From positions 436,001-500,000 of the forward strand of contig JAPPUL010000076.1 in assembly GCA_026874595.1 (NCBI GenBank): DNA of 64,000 nt, read 5' to 3'. Under the pieces are notes generated by a model. That model saw only the letters and a list, made by a program, of their open reading frames with translations. It was not told the origin of the DNA and searched no databases. The number at the start of each line of letters is the position of its first letter. Positions within the stretch are counted from its first letter, which is position 1. Source of the stretch: Sipunculus nudus (lineage: Eukaryota > Annelida > Sipuncula > Golfingiida > Sipunculidae). Positions 63,973 through 64,000 of the stretch are shown here, in pieces. A program made the translations under genes and the position numbers.

Positions 63973-64000
63973 AAAAGTCCTCTTAGTTAAGATTTTTAAG

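Noticed and set aside
1-64000. tRNA or rRNA genes
   Set aside because: I checked the intergenic gaps by eye for tRNA-like GTTCRANYC segments and rRNA cores and found none; a covariance-model scan would be decisive.

Overview
The window is AT-rich bacterial chromosome, by eye about one third G+C. Genes are densely packed and mostly housekeeping. I found no rRNA, tRNA, CRISPR array, insertion sequence or prophage. The cell looks diderm: it has a LysM/M23 envelope peptidase, a SPOR-domain membrane protein, a YbdG-type channel, a lipid-exporter-like ABC protein and a peptide importer. The taxon is not certain. The polA-coaE-SPOR order, CarD, a GerMN-domain protein, DUF445 and an OppC-type permease with a large insert fit a low-GC spirochaete best (moderate-to-low confidence); a deltaproteobacterium-like lineage is the main alternative. 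Several genes start at TTG behind a strong Shine-Dalgarno sequence (541, 1472, 8975, 28235, 29436, 43484).

Layout. 1-340: start of a leftward beta-propeller gene cut by the window edge. 541-6702: dipeptide/oligopeptide ABC importer (permease, binding protein, permease, enlarged permease) without ATPase genes. 6697-8975: leftward xth, panE, ispF. 9239-12521: GH57 glycosidase, ndk and a small protein. 12744-13075: small membrane ORF, its tandem duplication and the end of lon. 13050-19205: lon, a small membrane protein, recF, a LamG-like protein and a glycosyltransferase. 19442-25651: a TetR gene behind a consensus promoter, then a two-gene giant CoA-activase module with G-rich leaders. 25725-31374: GerMN protein, proC, sucCD and an unrecognised 576-residue protein. 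31732-34944: LysM/M23 peptidase, six 86-bp repeats, DUF445. 35172-39722: rplU, rpmA, nth, carD, duplicated lysC tails, lysC and a HEAT protein. 39832-44878: hemE-hemN-hemH-hemY. 45027-50297: ispG, larE-like, ABC exporter, cysS. 50345-53809: two-gene restriction-modification system (nuclease-methyltransferase fusion plus specificity subunit). 53872-58125: leftward polA-coaE-SPOR. 58334-62399: mscS/ybdG gene and thiF-thiS-thiG-thiE. 62595-63972: unknown acidic protein and a small BcrA/BadF-like ATPase.

Together the genes cover late heme synthesis, two MEP-pathway steps, thiazole/thiamine phosphate synthesis, the succinyl-CoA synthetase step, proline and aspartate-family amino acid synthesis, and DNA repair. 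The strongest unexplained signal is structural. Tandem duplications repeatedly start inside the 3' end of a gene, keep its last codons and stop, and continue into the intergenic DNA: lon (2 copies), M23/DUF445 junction (6), lysC (3), and short versions after rplU, larE, the ABC exporter and ybdG. Short in-frame tandem duplications also occur inside protein ends and linkers. The best candidates for unusual biology are this tail-duplication pattern, the motor-less restriction-modification pair, and the split CoA-activase with G-rich leaders.
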